Below are positions 15,867-24,300 of a stretch of DNA of 44,349 bases, piece after piece (the stretch's first letter is position 1; every line of letters starts with the position of its first letter). Under the pieces are notes generated by a model that did no database searches, had not been told where the DNA came from, and was given only the letters and a program-made list of their open reading frames with translations. The translations under genes were made by a program, and so were the position numbers. Source of the DNA: Cryomorphaceae bacterium (GTDB lineage Bacteria > Bacteroidota > Bacteroidia > Flavobacteriales > Schleiferiaceae); the NCBI GenBank assembly GCA_003566715.1, contig PXCF01000038.1, forward strand, positions 1 to 44,349, given 5' to 3'.

Positions 15867-17267
15867 CTACCAGAATGCTTTTCGACGCATATCGGGATAA
15901 ATCTCCCGCTGCACATCGCGAACGGCGCGATTGAAGGTTTCTCTGGCTGCGCGTTCTTCATCCAGTTGCACGCCGCGCACGCCATCTATTTGTCGGGAGT
16001 AAATGACTTGTCCGGAGAACTGCTCCAGTAGTTCTATCGTAAAATCCAGGTAGGCTGTAACGAACTGTGTCGATTCTCCGCGACCATTGCCAGCACGTGT
16101 TCTTGCGCGGATATCTAAAATATAGTCCGAACCGGCAGCGGTTCTGTTGACTTCAAAGCCGTCTTTTCGCAGTTCACCGGAGAATGCTGATGCGAGCGGA
16201 TTGCCATCCATGAGTTCATTTTGGAGACGTTCTTCTGAACGAACAAATACTCTAGGGGGAATAATATCGATGGTGGTAGATGCAGAAGGTTCGCGAATTT
16301 GCTCTATCAACGATATGATTAGGGGGCTGTTACTAGATTCTTTGGCCAGTTCTACCAAATCAACGCGCATATGGAGTTGTTCCTGACTGCGTTGACTGAT
16401 GACTCTATCCCAAGAAAAATACACATGCCCATTTCTGTCGGTGGTGCCTCTTTCGCTGTGGTTACGCCTTTCGGTATATGAGAGCTGACAAGGCAGATTG
16501 GTTAGAGGTTGGCGTCCGTGGTTTACTGTAAAAAAGGCCGTAGGTCCTTCCCAAAAGCTGGAGGGAACGCGTATGGCTTGGCCTCGTTTGATTTGTAATA
16601 CATGCTGAGATGGCGTAACGGTCCACTCATCAACGTGTCTTCTAAGGGCGTTCATTAGGTGGTTCGCCAAGAAAATTCTTTCACCATCAACTTCGGTAGA
16701 AAGTGGTTCTCCGAGATATTCCTTTACCGCATCAAGAGCAGAAACGTAACCGATAAATCGCCGCAAAGGATCGGCTTCTTTTTCTGCCCGTTGCCACTGT
16801 AACACGGACATTTCGGTGGCTTTATCGCGTTTTTCTCTTTGAATCCGGGCGTGTTCGGATTTAGACAAGCGATAGAAGTTCCATATTTCGCGTTCATTTT
16901 CCCATACACCTACCAACTCGTAGCCTTCCAGTGAGGCATTGGTAGAGCTCATGATGGTTGATTTGTACGTATCGCGCACACGTTGGTTGCTTTCTGATTG
17001 GAAAAGCAGTGACTGTGCAGAGATCTCAACCGATATTTCACCCGCCAAATCATTTAAGGCGTTGTTGCGCGCCATTTGTGCGTGGTCGTCTCTACCGTGA
17101 ATTTTGTAAGCAAAACCCACCCCGTGAAAATAGCCGGGCGATATGGGCTTCTGTCGTACCCAAGATGGACGAGGGTTGTCGTCAACCATGTTTTTTTCCG
17201 AAATGCTTTTAGAAGAGCCACAACCAAACAGGAGAAAAGCCAATAAAAGTCTGGAAATGATGTGCAT
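15867..17267 (-). CDS. LPP20-like lipoprotein
   Basis: This 466-residue protein has a lipoprotein signal with lipobox LLFGC, Cys16 being the predicted lipidated residue, so it should sit on the periplasmic face of a membrane, probably the outer one. The region after it (about 30-130; RPSWVRQKP, YFHGVGFAYKI, AQMARNNALNDLAGEISVEI) fits the LPP20/FlgP-like fold. A central beta domain (about 210-300) and a C-terminal domain (about 310-455) with an SxQxxD-like repeat of secretory-pathway type follow, and their families are not recognised. Its ATG overlaps the stop of the upstream CsgG-like gene (TAATG), so the two are translationally coupled and likely partners. The function is unknown. Confidence 0.68.
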   Translation of the reverse strand: MHIISRLLLAFLLFGCGSSKSISEKNMVDDNPRPSWVRQKPISPGYFHGVGFAYKIHGRDDHAQMARNNALNDLAGEISVEISAQSLLFQSESNQRVRDTYKSTIMSSTNASLEGYELVGVWENEREIWNFYRLSKSEHARIQREKRDKATEMSVLQWQRAEKEADPLRRFIGYVSALDAVKEYLGEPLSTEVDGERIFLANHLMNALRRHVDEWTVTPSQHVLQIKRGQAIRVPSSFWEGPTAFFTVNHGRQPLTNLPCQLSYTERRNHSERGTTDRNGHVYFSWDRVISQRSQEQLHMRVDLVELAKESSNSPLIISLIEQIREPSASTTIDIIPPRVFVRSEERLQNELMDGNPLASAFSGELRKDGFEVNRTAAGSDYILDIRARTRAGNGRGESTQFVTAYLDFTIELLEQFSGQVIYSRQIDGVRGVQLDEERAARETFNRAVRDVQREIYPDMRRKAFW

Positions 17268-18661
17268 TACGATTCGGGGTTTACATTTTGAAGCTGACGA
17301 GCAACCCGATTGCTCAAATCTCTTAACAATTGTGAGCGCAGGGTGGAAACGGATGTTATTTCATCTGATGCTTGTAATGCGTTGTTGAGTTCTCGCTTGG
17401 CTCGGATCGAATTATAAATTCTATCTTCTTGGGAAGGTCGGTTTTGATGTCTCCAAGTCCCGGCGTAAAGGTGGCGGTGATCGCCTTCAAATCTGGCGTA
17501 TTCGGCTCGGTCGCGTGCACTTAATTCCAGCACGTCGGAGAGCAGTATTTCCCCTGTCGCGGTGCTTACCAACTGAAATTGGAACGTGACCGTCACTTCA
17601 TTTTGCTGGGAAAAGTGTTGGTAAAAGACGCGGTTGTATTGTAGCTGAGATGACGTGACTCCGGTTTTAGGATCGGTAACGTTAACCGGTACACCGTGAA
17701 AGCCTTTGCGGTTCTCCACTTGTGTTTCTCCTTCTACTTCCTTGGCTTCGAGAACCACCCCCCTAAATAGCGCTTTGGCTCCAAGCATTTCCCCGGCCAT
17801 TACTGCCGTACGTTGATCGATGGCGCCTTCCAAAGACAGGCGTTGCTCAGCCAGTATCTTGTCGGTGTTGGTGCGATCGATAAATCGCAAAAAGGGATCG
17901 TCGATGCGTTGTACTTCTGAGAGTAAACGGGCCATGATTAAGGACTCAAGACCGCTGACGGAGGTGCGATTTTCAAATGCCAATACGCCTACGGTAAATA
18001 AGCCGCGCTCTTTTGCTAATCCCCGCAAGCGTCGAGTATCCCTATAATCAGGTGAACGGCTCTCGATTTCTGCGAATAAATAATATGCCTTACGGTATCT
18101 TCCGGCATCGTAAGCCTCTATGGCTTGTTGGTATCGCGGTTCTACAAACGCCAAGTTTTTTAACTCAACAGCATTTTCAAAATCGCTGCGTAATCGGGTG
18201 ATTTCTTTGAGTAGGTCTTCCGCTTCAGCAAAACGCTCGTCGTCAATAAATCGGTTGGCTCTTTCGTATAATTCGTTGAGATGAACCGTTTCGGATTCAA
18301 TAAACATCGGCCGGTAATTGTCGGGAAAAATCAAACGAACGCCATATTGTGCCACCATATCTCTATATCGGGTCGCTAACTCATACTCTCTTACTGCCTT
18401 AGAGTGGTTTCCCGAGGTGTGGGCGAGATAAAAATTTTGCAAATGCTCATCTAAAACAAACTGTCCATCTTGGCGCAGGGCAATTTGCGCCTGAACGTTG
18501 TTTCTGTTGCGACGTAAAGACTCCATAAATCTCTCCGCAGCTTCGCGATGTAAGCCGGCTTCACTTAGTTGTGAGCCAAATTTGTAATAACGGTTTGAGC
18601 CGGAGCAAGCCGTTAGTATAGTCGCTAAAAAAAATATGTAAATGGTCCAACGCATAGGCAT
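17267..18661 (-). CDS. CsgG/LpoB-like lipoprotein with TPR-type repeats
   Basis: This is a 464-residue lipoprotein. From the ATG at 18661 the signal peptide ends in a lipobox (LTAC, Cys19). Residues 20-220 are helical and repeat-like, with TPR character (ALxRxRYRKAYYLFAEIE type). From about 225, VGVLAFENRTSVSG...ARLLSEVQ...FIDRTNTDKILAEQ and GEMLGAKALFRGVV match the CsgG/LpoB-type fold seen in outer-membrane secretion channels and envelope enzyme activators. It overlaps the LPP20-like gene by one base. The open frame continues to 18709, but a TACTTTTG promoter box at 18673-18680 makes the later ATG (or the one at 18655) more likely. It probably forms an outer-membrane complex with its partner. 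That role is inferred. Confidence 0.62.
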   Translation of the reverse strand: MPMRWTIYIFFLATILTACSGSNRYYKFGSQLSEAGLHREAAERFMESLRRNRNNVQAQIALRQDGQFVLDEHLQNFYLAHTSGNHSKAVREYELATRYRDMVAQYGVRLIFPDNYRPMFIESETVHLNELYERANRFIDDERFAEAEDLLKEITRLRSDFENAVELKNLAFVEPRYQQAIEAYDAGRYRKAYYLFAEIESRSPDYRDTRRLRGLAKERGLFTVGVLAFENRTSVSGLESLIMARLLSEVQRIDDPFLRFIDRTNTDKILAEQRLSLEGAIDQRTAVMAGEMLGAKALFRGVVLEAKEVEGETQVENRKGFHGVPVNVTDPKTGVTSSQLQYNRVFYQHFSQQNEVTVTFQFQLVSTATGEILLSDVLELSARDRAEYARFEGDHRHLYAGTWRHQNRPSQEDRIYNSIRAKRELNNALQASDEITSVSTLRSQLLRDLSNRVARQLQNVNPES

Positions 18662-18672
18662 TATTGAGCAGT

Positions 18673-18680
18673 CAAAAGTA
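18673..18680 (-). promoter_or_regulatory. -7 box (TACTTTTG) within the gap before the CsgG-like gene
   Basis: On the minus strand TACTTTTG ends 12 nt before the ATG at 18661. This would give an almost leaderless mRNA and suggests the two lipoprotein genes can be expressed apart from the asmA-like gene upstream. Confidence 0.45.
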
Positions 18681-18742
18681 ATGCCGAAACCGCAAATGTT
18701 CGTGTCCAATTTTTAAAAGGCGATAAAAACATTTGTTTGACA

Positions 18743-21178
18743 TTACCAATCAAATTCAAATTCGTATTCCGGTTTGGGTTTTGGTTTTTCTTCCCCGCGC
18801 AGCTGCCGTCCTTGCTCTCGCATTTGATCGCCAAGTGTGCGTCTGATTTGTCGGTTGTCTAATGAGATTCTCGGGTCAGATGCCGGCCCTTTCATCGTTA
18901 CCCAAAGGCGAGCTCCACTTTCTTGGGAAATGACCATGATGTCGTCAAACGCGCTTTTTTTACGCTTTCTTTCTGCGAATAAGGCTTCACGAAGATCCAT
19001 CCTCACGGTGTAGTCGATGATGTTCTCAAAAGAGTGGGTCCCTTCTAACTCTAAGTTGATAACATTTGAACGGATGTCCATCGTGGGGATGTAAATGATG
19101 CCCTTGTCTATTCTTAATGTATTTGACATTCGGTCGAAGCGTACATCGCGTAACTCTTCCAGTCGGGCAAATCTGGAAAGCGCTTCCATCGGTTCAAAGT
19201 GTACCAAGCGACCTTTGTCTAGCTGCACAGTGGCATCTGCAGATATGCTGTTGGCGGGGATGTCTAAACCCGGCGTGAGCAGCGCTGATAAATTAATGGA
19301 TGCGGTCAATGTGCCGTGCAACTCACGTGCGGTGATCACGTCTTGTCCAAAATTGTTAAATGAAGTGAAAAGAGCATTCATATCAATATTGCTCCCGTCG
19401 GCCAGTAATTGCATTTTGTAGGGCGTTTGTTTGCCATCGATATACAACTCGGCCCTGTTTATTTTGCCCCCAAGTGTTGATATGTTTGATAGCAGCGCTT
19501 GCAGGCCCGAGGGAGATAACAAGCAGGTGCCTTTGGCGCCCTTGGCACGAAATTCCCCAAATTGAAAATCGTCAACTTGAGCATTGAGTTTGGCAGTAAC
19601 GGCCTTGGGGAACGTCATGGAATATGGATCCGTCGACTGACCTTGAGCGGCCAATAATTCGTCCAGTTTCAAATGTTTTGCGTGGGCGTCTGCCTCTAAC
19701 TGCAACTTTTCTCCGGGTACTAAAAGGTAGGGCAATAGGTTTTTTAACCGACCTTTTATGCCCAAATCACTGGAGCCGGCTACGATGGTTAACGTATCAA
19801 AGTACAAATCGTTTTTTTGTAATGAGCACACAGCCGTTACGTTTTTGTACGGTAAATCGCTGTTTTTAAAGTAAAAGGCGCCGTCGTCTATCCGCAAAGT
19901 TCCGGATGACTGAGCCGTCACAAAATCTCTCGCCGTTGGGGTTGATAGCGAGCGAAAGCGATTTTGAAATTGACATTCAAATGACGCATTGCCCTGAACG
20001 TTTTCTAGGGTGTCCAATCCCGTCATCACGAAGAGTTTTTCCAGAGACAACTGCGCGTTGGCATTGAGGGATAGTAGAGGTTGGTTGAAGTCTTCAAGGC
20101 GCATGTCTAATTGAAACCGCCCATCGTCAATCTGACCTTCAAAATTGGCCACCTCAAGCCATCCGTTTCTTGAGCGAACATCGTTGCCGAAGAGCAGTTC
20201 GCCATTGGTGTTGACACGCTCAATGGTTAAATCGCGATCGAGAATGCGTATGGTGCCATTTTTTAAGGTGTAAATCAATTGTCGCTCTGATGTGCTTTGC
20301 TCCGGCAATCGCGCAGCAAACTCTATATCAATGGCACCTTCAACTTCCAGCCAATGCAGCGCTTGACGATAGTTTTCGGGAAGTAAATTAAGAACGGCAG
20401 CGGCATTCAAATGACGGCCTTCAATGTGAACGTCGGTTTCGGAATCCTCAACAAAAACGTACAGGGAGACCGGTTCGCCATCGAGCGAAAAGCGTTTTGA
20501 TTTGACGCTAAAGCCTTCTCCGTCTTTTTGCACGTTGAAATCTGCTTTGATGAAAACAGGCCGATTGTATGTGAAGTCAGAAACTCTTAGGTGGTTGTGA
20601 GATACTTCGCCTTTTCCTTCTACCGATAATTCAGAATCGGAAAAATTGCCCGTAAGTTTGATGCTTTCGATGTAGTCTTCAATAGCAACATCTTTTGAAT
20701 GGTAGCGAAAGCGCACGTCATTGGCAATGACTTCGCGTAAACCAATACTCACCGATGATTCGCTGTCACTGGATTTCCAAAATGACCAATTGTTTTGTCC
20801 GTTTGGCAGTTTGCGCAAATATACCTTGCCCTTGTTCAACGAGACCCCTGAGACGTGTACATCATCTCTCCAAACATCCCACGGTCGAAAACTCAAATAA
20901 GCTTTTTCTACACTGATTAGGGTATCTTTGCTTCCCGCTAAAGCTTCCGGAATAAACACATTGGAAAAGGCCACCGAAATCAAGGGGAATTTTCTAAAAG
21001 AAAGCTCGATATCTGCCACATCGACCTCAACAATCAGCTGTTTATTGATTTGTCCAACAATTGGCTGAATCAGTTTTTCTTGATGATAATATAGATACAC
21101 CATTGTGCCACCGAGAAGCAACATGAGTAAAGTCACGGTGAGCGCAGTAATTTTAAAAATTTTTTTTAGCGTGTGCAT
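18743..21178 (-). CDS. AsmA-family inner-membrane-anchored protein
   Basis: This 811-residue protein has one N-terminal membrane span (about residues 9-31, ITALTVTLLMLLLGGTMVYLY). It is followed by a long repetitive periplasmic region of beta strands typical of the AsmA/TamB-like bridge proteins. The AsmA N-terminal pattern (VEVDVADIELSFRKFPLISVAFSNV) and the AsmA C-terminal-like pattern (TLRIDKGIIYIPTMDIRSNVINLELEGTHSFENIIDYTVRMDLREALF, in parts) are both present. Such proteins are implicated in carrying phospholipids to the outer membrane. The tail is a charged KPKPKPEYEFEFDW. It precedes the two lipoprotein genes on the same strand with 81 bp between, suggesting an envelope-assembly operon. 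Confidence 0.82.
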   Translation of the reverse strand: MHTLKKIFKITALTVTLLMLLLGGTMVYLYYHQEKLIQPIVGQINKQLIVEVDVADIELSFRKFPLISVAFSNVFIPEALAGSKDTLISVEKAYLSFRPWDVWRDDVHVSGVSLNKGKVYLRKLPNGQNNWSFWKSSDSESSVSIGLREVIANDVRFRYHSKDVAIEDYIESIKLTGNFSDSELSVEGKGEVSHNHLRVSDFTYNRPVFIKADFNVQKDGEGFSVKSKRFSLDGEPVSLYVFVEDSETDVHIEGRHLNAAAVLNLLPENYRQALHWLEVEGAIDIEFAARLPEQSTSERQLIYTLKNGTIRILDRDLTIERVNTNGELLFGNDVRSRNGWLEVANFEGQIDDGRFQLDMRLEDFNQPLLSLNANAQLSLEKLFVMTGLDTLENVQGNASFECQFQNRFRSLSTPTARDFVTAQSSGTLRIDDGAFYFKNSDLPYKNVTAVCSLQKNDLYFDTLTIVAGSSDLGIKGRLKNLLPYLLVPGEKLQLEADAHAKHLKLDELLAAQGQSTDPYSMTFPKAVTAKLNAQVDDFQFGEFRAKGAKGTCLLSPSGLQALLSNISTLGGKINRAELYIDGKQTPYKMQLLADGSNIDMNALFTSFNNFGQDVITARELHGTLTASINLSALLTPGLDIPANSISADATVQLDKGRLVHFEPMEALSRFARLEELRDVRFDRMSNTLRIDKGIIYIPTMDIRSNVINLELEGTHSFENIIDYTVRMDLREALFAERKRKKSAFDDIMVISQESGARLWVTMKGPASDPRISLDNRQIRRTLGDQMREQGRQLRGEEKPKPKPEYEFEFDW

Positions 21179-21251
21179 GTTTGCCGTGGTGTCTGTGGTA
21201 GCGTTTTTAAATCATTGCTGTGTCAAATAACACACCATTTTTTGTAAAACG

Positions 21252-21259
21252 CAAAAATA
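21252..21259 (-). promoter_or_regulatory. -7 box (TATTTTTG) for the asmA-like gene
   Basis: On the minus strand TATTTTTGCG lies 73 nt before the ATG at 21178. No TTTG is seen at the -33 position. Confidence 0.42.
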
Positions 21260-21427
21260 GGTCATAATGTATTTGGTCGTTGGGTGAACCTTGTGTTCGC
21301 CCGCCACATTAACCAGCTCCTGTTCTTTTGCCCCCATCGCAGCTATTGTGTTTTGCAGACAATCCATATTTAACGGTCATTTTTGAAATACATGAAAATT
21401 AACCCCCGCCAAACTGATGGTGTACAT

Positions 21428-21435
21428 TATTTTTG
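21428..21435 (+). promoter_or_regulatory. -7 box (TATTTTTG) for the glutamate-dehydrogenase-family gene
   Basis: TATTTTTGGCG is an exact match to TAnnTTTG, 74 nt before the ATG at 21510. The presence of a promoter suggests the broken gene is still transcribed. Confidence 0.42.
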
Positions 21436-21509
21436 GCGCAAATTAAAAAATGAAGCATTTGACCTGACTTAAAAATGCTTCATATTCCAAATCATCAACT
21501 ACTGTATTT

Positions 21510-22736
21510 ATGAACGAGCTTTTGGCCAAATTTGAGCGCACCCCCGCAGAGATTGTTTTTCATTGGAAAGATAGAGAAACGGAAGCTGAGGGTTGGGCGG
21601 TAATCAACAGTTTACGCGGTGGTGCTGCCGGTGGTGGCACCAGGATGCGTCCTGGGCTAAATGAGCGAGAGGTGTTGTCTTTGGCCAAAACCATGGAGAT
21701 CAAATTTACCGTTGCCGGACCACCCATTGGCGGCGCCAAAAGCGGTATCAACTTTGATCCGCACGACCCGCGTAAAAAAGGGGTGTTGGAAAGGTGGTAT
21801 AAGGCGTTGAAACCCTTGCTTAAAAACTATTACGGAACAGGAGGTGATTTAAACGTTGACGAAATTCACGAAGTGATTCCCATGACCGCGAAATTGGGTG
21901 TGCTGCACCCTCAAGAAGGCGTGCTTCAGGGGCATTTCTCACCCGATACAGAAAGCAAAAAGGCAAAGATTAGCCAATTACAAGAAGGGGTATTGTTTCC
22001 CGTAACATCCGAAACGTATGCCCCTATTGAAAATAAAACCTACACCGTGGCCGATATGATCACCGGTTATGGCGTAGCGGAATCCGTCAAGCATTTTTAT
22101 CACATCTACGGCGGAAATATCGCCGGTAAACGCGCCATTGTACAAGGGTGGGGGAATGTTGGTGCCGCTGCTGCGTGGTATCTCTCCAAAATGGGCGTTA
22201 AAATAACGGGTATCATTGACCGCGTTGGTGGTATCATCAATACCGAAGGATTGACGTTCGCAGAAGTCAATGACCTAATGTAGGCAAAAACCGGAAATTA
22301 CTTGGTTGCGGACGACTTGCTGTCTTTTGACGAAACCAATGCGCGCATTTGGGATTGTGGAGCGGAAATTTTTATTCCTGCCGCTGCATCGCGATTATTA
22401 ACCCGTGAACAAATAGAGCGCATGCTCGCCCATGGTTTGGAAGTGATGTCGGCCGGTGCCAATGTGCCTTTTGCCGACGATGAGATATTTGAAGGTCCTA
22501 CCGCACTGTTTGCCGATGCGCGCTTGAGCTGTATCCCTGATTTTATTTCAAATTGTGGCATGGCCCGCGTCTTTGCCTATTTGATGCAAGACAATGCTGC
22601 GGTCAATGAAGCAAGCATTTTTCAAGATGTGTCTGAAGTGATCAACGAGGCTTTGAAAAAATGTTACCAAAAAAACAGCGACAAACTAAAATTAACCGAT
22701 ACAGCGTACCAAATTGCGCTGGAACAACTGATGTAA
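21510..22736 (+). pseudogene. Glu/Leu/Phe/Val dehydrogenase interrupted by an in-frame TAG
   Basis: The locus encodes a complete amino-acid dehydrogenase of about 408 codons, normally catalysing reversible NAD(P)-dependent oxidative deamination of glutamate or branched-chain amino acids. The N-terminal half carries the substrate site GPPIGGAKSG (Lys77) and GGDLNVDE (Asp113). The Rossmann motif QGWGNVGAAAAW is near 210. The second half (from 22284) continues in the same frame with DCGAEIFIPAAASR, SAGANVPFADDEIF and PDFISNCGMARVFAYLM. One TAG at 22281-22283 (codon 258) splits it, giving frames of 257 and about 145 residues. A leucine-like codon is expected there; TTG to TAG is one change. No other lesion is seen, so it is a very recent nonsense mutation, a sequence error or, less likely, a read-through site. 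Confidence 0.85.
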
Positions 22737-22771
22737 GCTTTGCAGAATTAACCACCTAAAACCACCAAACC

Positions 22772-24166
22772 TTGATTGCTGAAATTCTGATGATAGTGGT
22801 GTTTGTCTTGGGCTATTTGGCCATTGCCTTAGAACACCAAATCCACGTTGATAAAGCCGCTAGTGCGTTGATCGCCGGTGTCTTATGCTGGGCGATTTAT
22901 GTGCTTTCAGCCGGGAGCTTCCATACCAATGAAACCATACCGCCACACATGTTTGTGGGCGCTGACGGCAGCGATATTGGGTTTATGGAAGCCGCCATGC
23001 ACTACATTTCTGAGTATCAGCTCTTACACCATTTAAGTGAAATTGCCAGTATACTTTTCTTCCTTATTGGTGCCATGACCATTGTGGAGCTCATCGATAT
23101 TCACAAGGGCTTTTCTCTCATTACCAATAAAATTGAAACGACCTCCAGGCCAAGATTGATGTGGATTGTGTGCATTTTGACCTTTTTCATGTCGGCTGCG
23201 CTCGACAACCTCACCACCACCATTGTGATGGCATCGCTGCTCAAAAAACTCATAGCCAATTACAAAGATCGCTGGCTGTTTGCGGGGATGATTGTGGTTG
23301 CGGCCAACGCGGGAGGGGCGTGGTCACCCATTGGTGATGTGACCACAACGATGCTTTGGATTGGTAAACAAGTGACGGCACAAAACGTCATCATCCGACT
23401 TATTTTGCCAAGTTTGGTTTGTTTGATTGTGCCATTGATGCTTTTAACGCCACGTATAAAGGGAAACATTCGTCGACCTTTGGATGTAGACGGGCACGAC
23501 GACCGCTTACCGGGTCTTACCACCAAGCAGATGCGTAATGTGTTCATCGCCGGTTTGTGCGGTTTGATTTTTGTTCCGGTATTTAAAACCGTTACCCATT
23601 TACCGCCTTTTATGGGAATGATGTTGAGCTTGGGGGTGTTGTGGTTGATTACCGAAATTATGCACCGCAAAAAAAACACCAACGTGCGTAAAAGATTGTC
23701 CGTCATTACCGCCTTGAAAAAGGTGGATTTTGCTTCGGTGCTGTTCTTTTTAGGGATTCTGTTGGCCGTTGGTAGTTTACAGTCGGCCGGACAACTCGGA
23801 GAAATGGCCGCTTGGTTGAATAACACACTTGGCACCGATCAAGAAGGAGGCGTTTACGCGGTTGGTATATTGATCGGATTATTTTCGGCATTGGTTGACA
23901 ATGTGCCTCTCGTGGCGGCATCCATGGGGATGTACGAAATCATGCCTACCGGTTACTTTGCCCAAGATGGACTATTTTGGGAGTTTTTGGCTTATTGTGC
24001 GGGAACAGGTGGAAGTGCTTTAATAATTGGATCAGCTGCCGGCGTTGCCGTGATGGGTATTGAAACCATCACCTTTGGCTGGTATTTGAAGAAGATTGCC
24101 CCTTTGGCACTGATAGGGTATTTCGCCGGTGCCATTTTTTATATATTGGAACATTCCGTTTTTTAG
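22772..24166 (+). CDS. nhaD: Sodium:proton antiporter, NhaD type
   Basis: This 464-residue integral inner-membrane protein has about a dozen hydrophobic spans and exchanges internal Na+ (or Li+) for external H+. The start IVVFVLGYLAIALEHQIHVDKAASALIAGVL, the SAALDNLTTTIVMASLL motif and GGAWSPIGDVTTTMLWIG are characteristic NhaD elements of the ion-transporter superfamily, with conserved acidic residues in the membrane. A second inverted repeat carries SALVDNVPLVAASMGMY and GTGGSALIIGSAAGVAVMG. The frame opens with TTG at 22772. An ATG at 22790 (codon 7) is an equally good start. The gene lies 35 bp after the broken dehydrogenase, so it may rely on that promoter. A function in salt tolerance would suit a marine organism (inferred). 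Confidence 0.92.
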   Translation: MIAEILMIVVFVLGYLAIALEHQIHVDKAASALIAGVLCWAIYVLSAGSFHTNETIPPHMFVGADGSDIGFMEAAMHYISEYQLLHHLSEIASILFFLIGAMTIVELIDIHKGFSLITNKIETTSRPRLMWIVCILTFFMSAALDNLTTTIVMASLLKKLIANYKDRWLFAGMIVVAANAGGAWSPIGDVTTTMLWIGKQVTAQNVIIRLILPSLVCLIVPLMLLTPRIKGNIRRPLDVDGHDDRLPGLTTKQMRNVFIAGLCGLIFVPVFKTVTHLPPFMGMMLSLGVLWLITEIMHRKKNTNVRKRLSVITALKKVDFASVLFFLGILLAVGSLQSAGQLGEMAAWLNNTLGTDQEGGVYAVGILIGLFSALVDNVPLVAASMGMYEIMPTGYFAQDGLFWEFLAYCAGTGGSALIIGSAAGVAVMGIETITFGWYLKKIAPLALIGYFAGAIFYILEHSVF

Positions 24167-24300
24167 TGCTGTATATTACACGCGCTAAAATTTCTTCAAA
24201 AGGCATGGCAGCTCAGTTTCCGTGTGTATTTTTGCTCAGCAATTTGGGATAGCAAAACATTGAGCCGTCCTCTTACATTTACTCTTTTAGAACAACGATT

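Larger units (their letters stand above)
21179..21509. other. Divergent intergenic region (331 bp)
   Basis: This separates the asmA-like gene (minus) from the glutamate-dehydrogenase-family gene (plus). It holds one -7 box for each direction, 21252-21259 minus and 21428-21435 plus. I see no ORF, tRNA or strong hairpin in it. Confidence 0.6.

Noticed and set aside
22281-22283. Pyrrolysine at the TAG in the dehydrogenase gene
   Set aside because: No pyl genes are seen, TAG is a normal terminator for other genes in this window, and the expected residue at the site is an ordinary hydrophobic one.
23260-23835. 191-codon minus-strand ORF opposite nhaD
   Set aside because: It is the antisense of membrane-protein codons. 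The plus strand encodes unmistakable NhaD motifs across the same bases.
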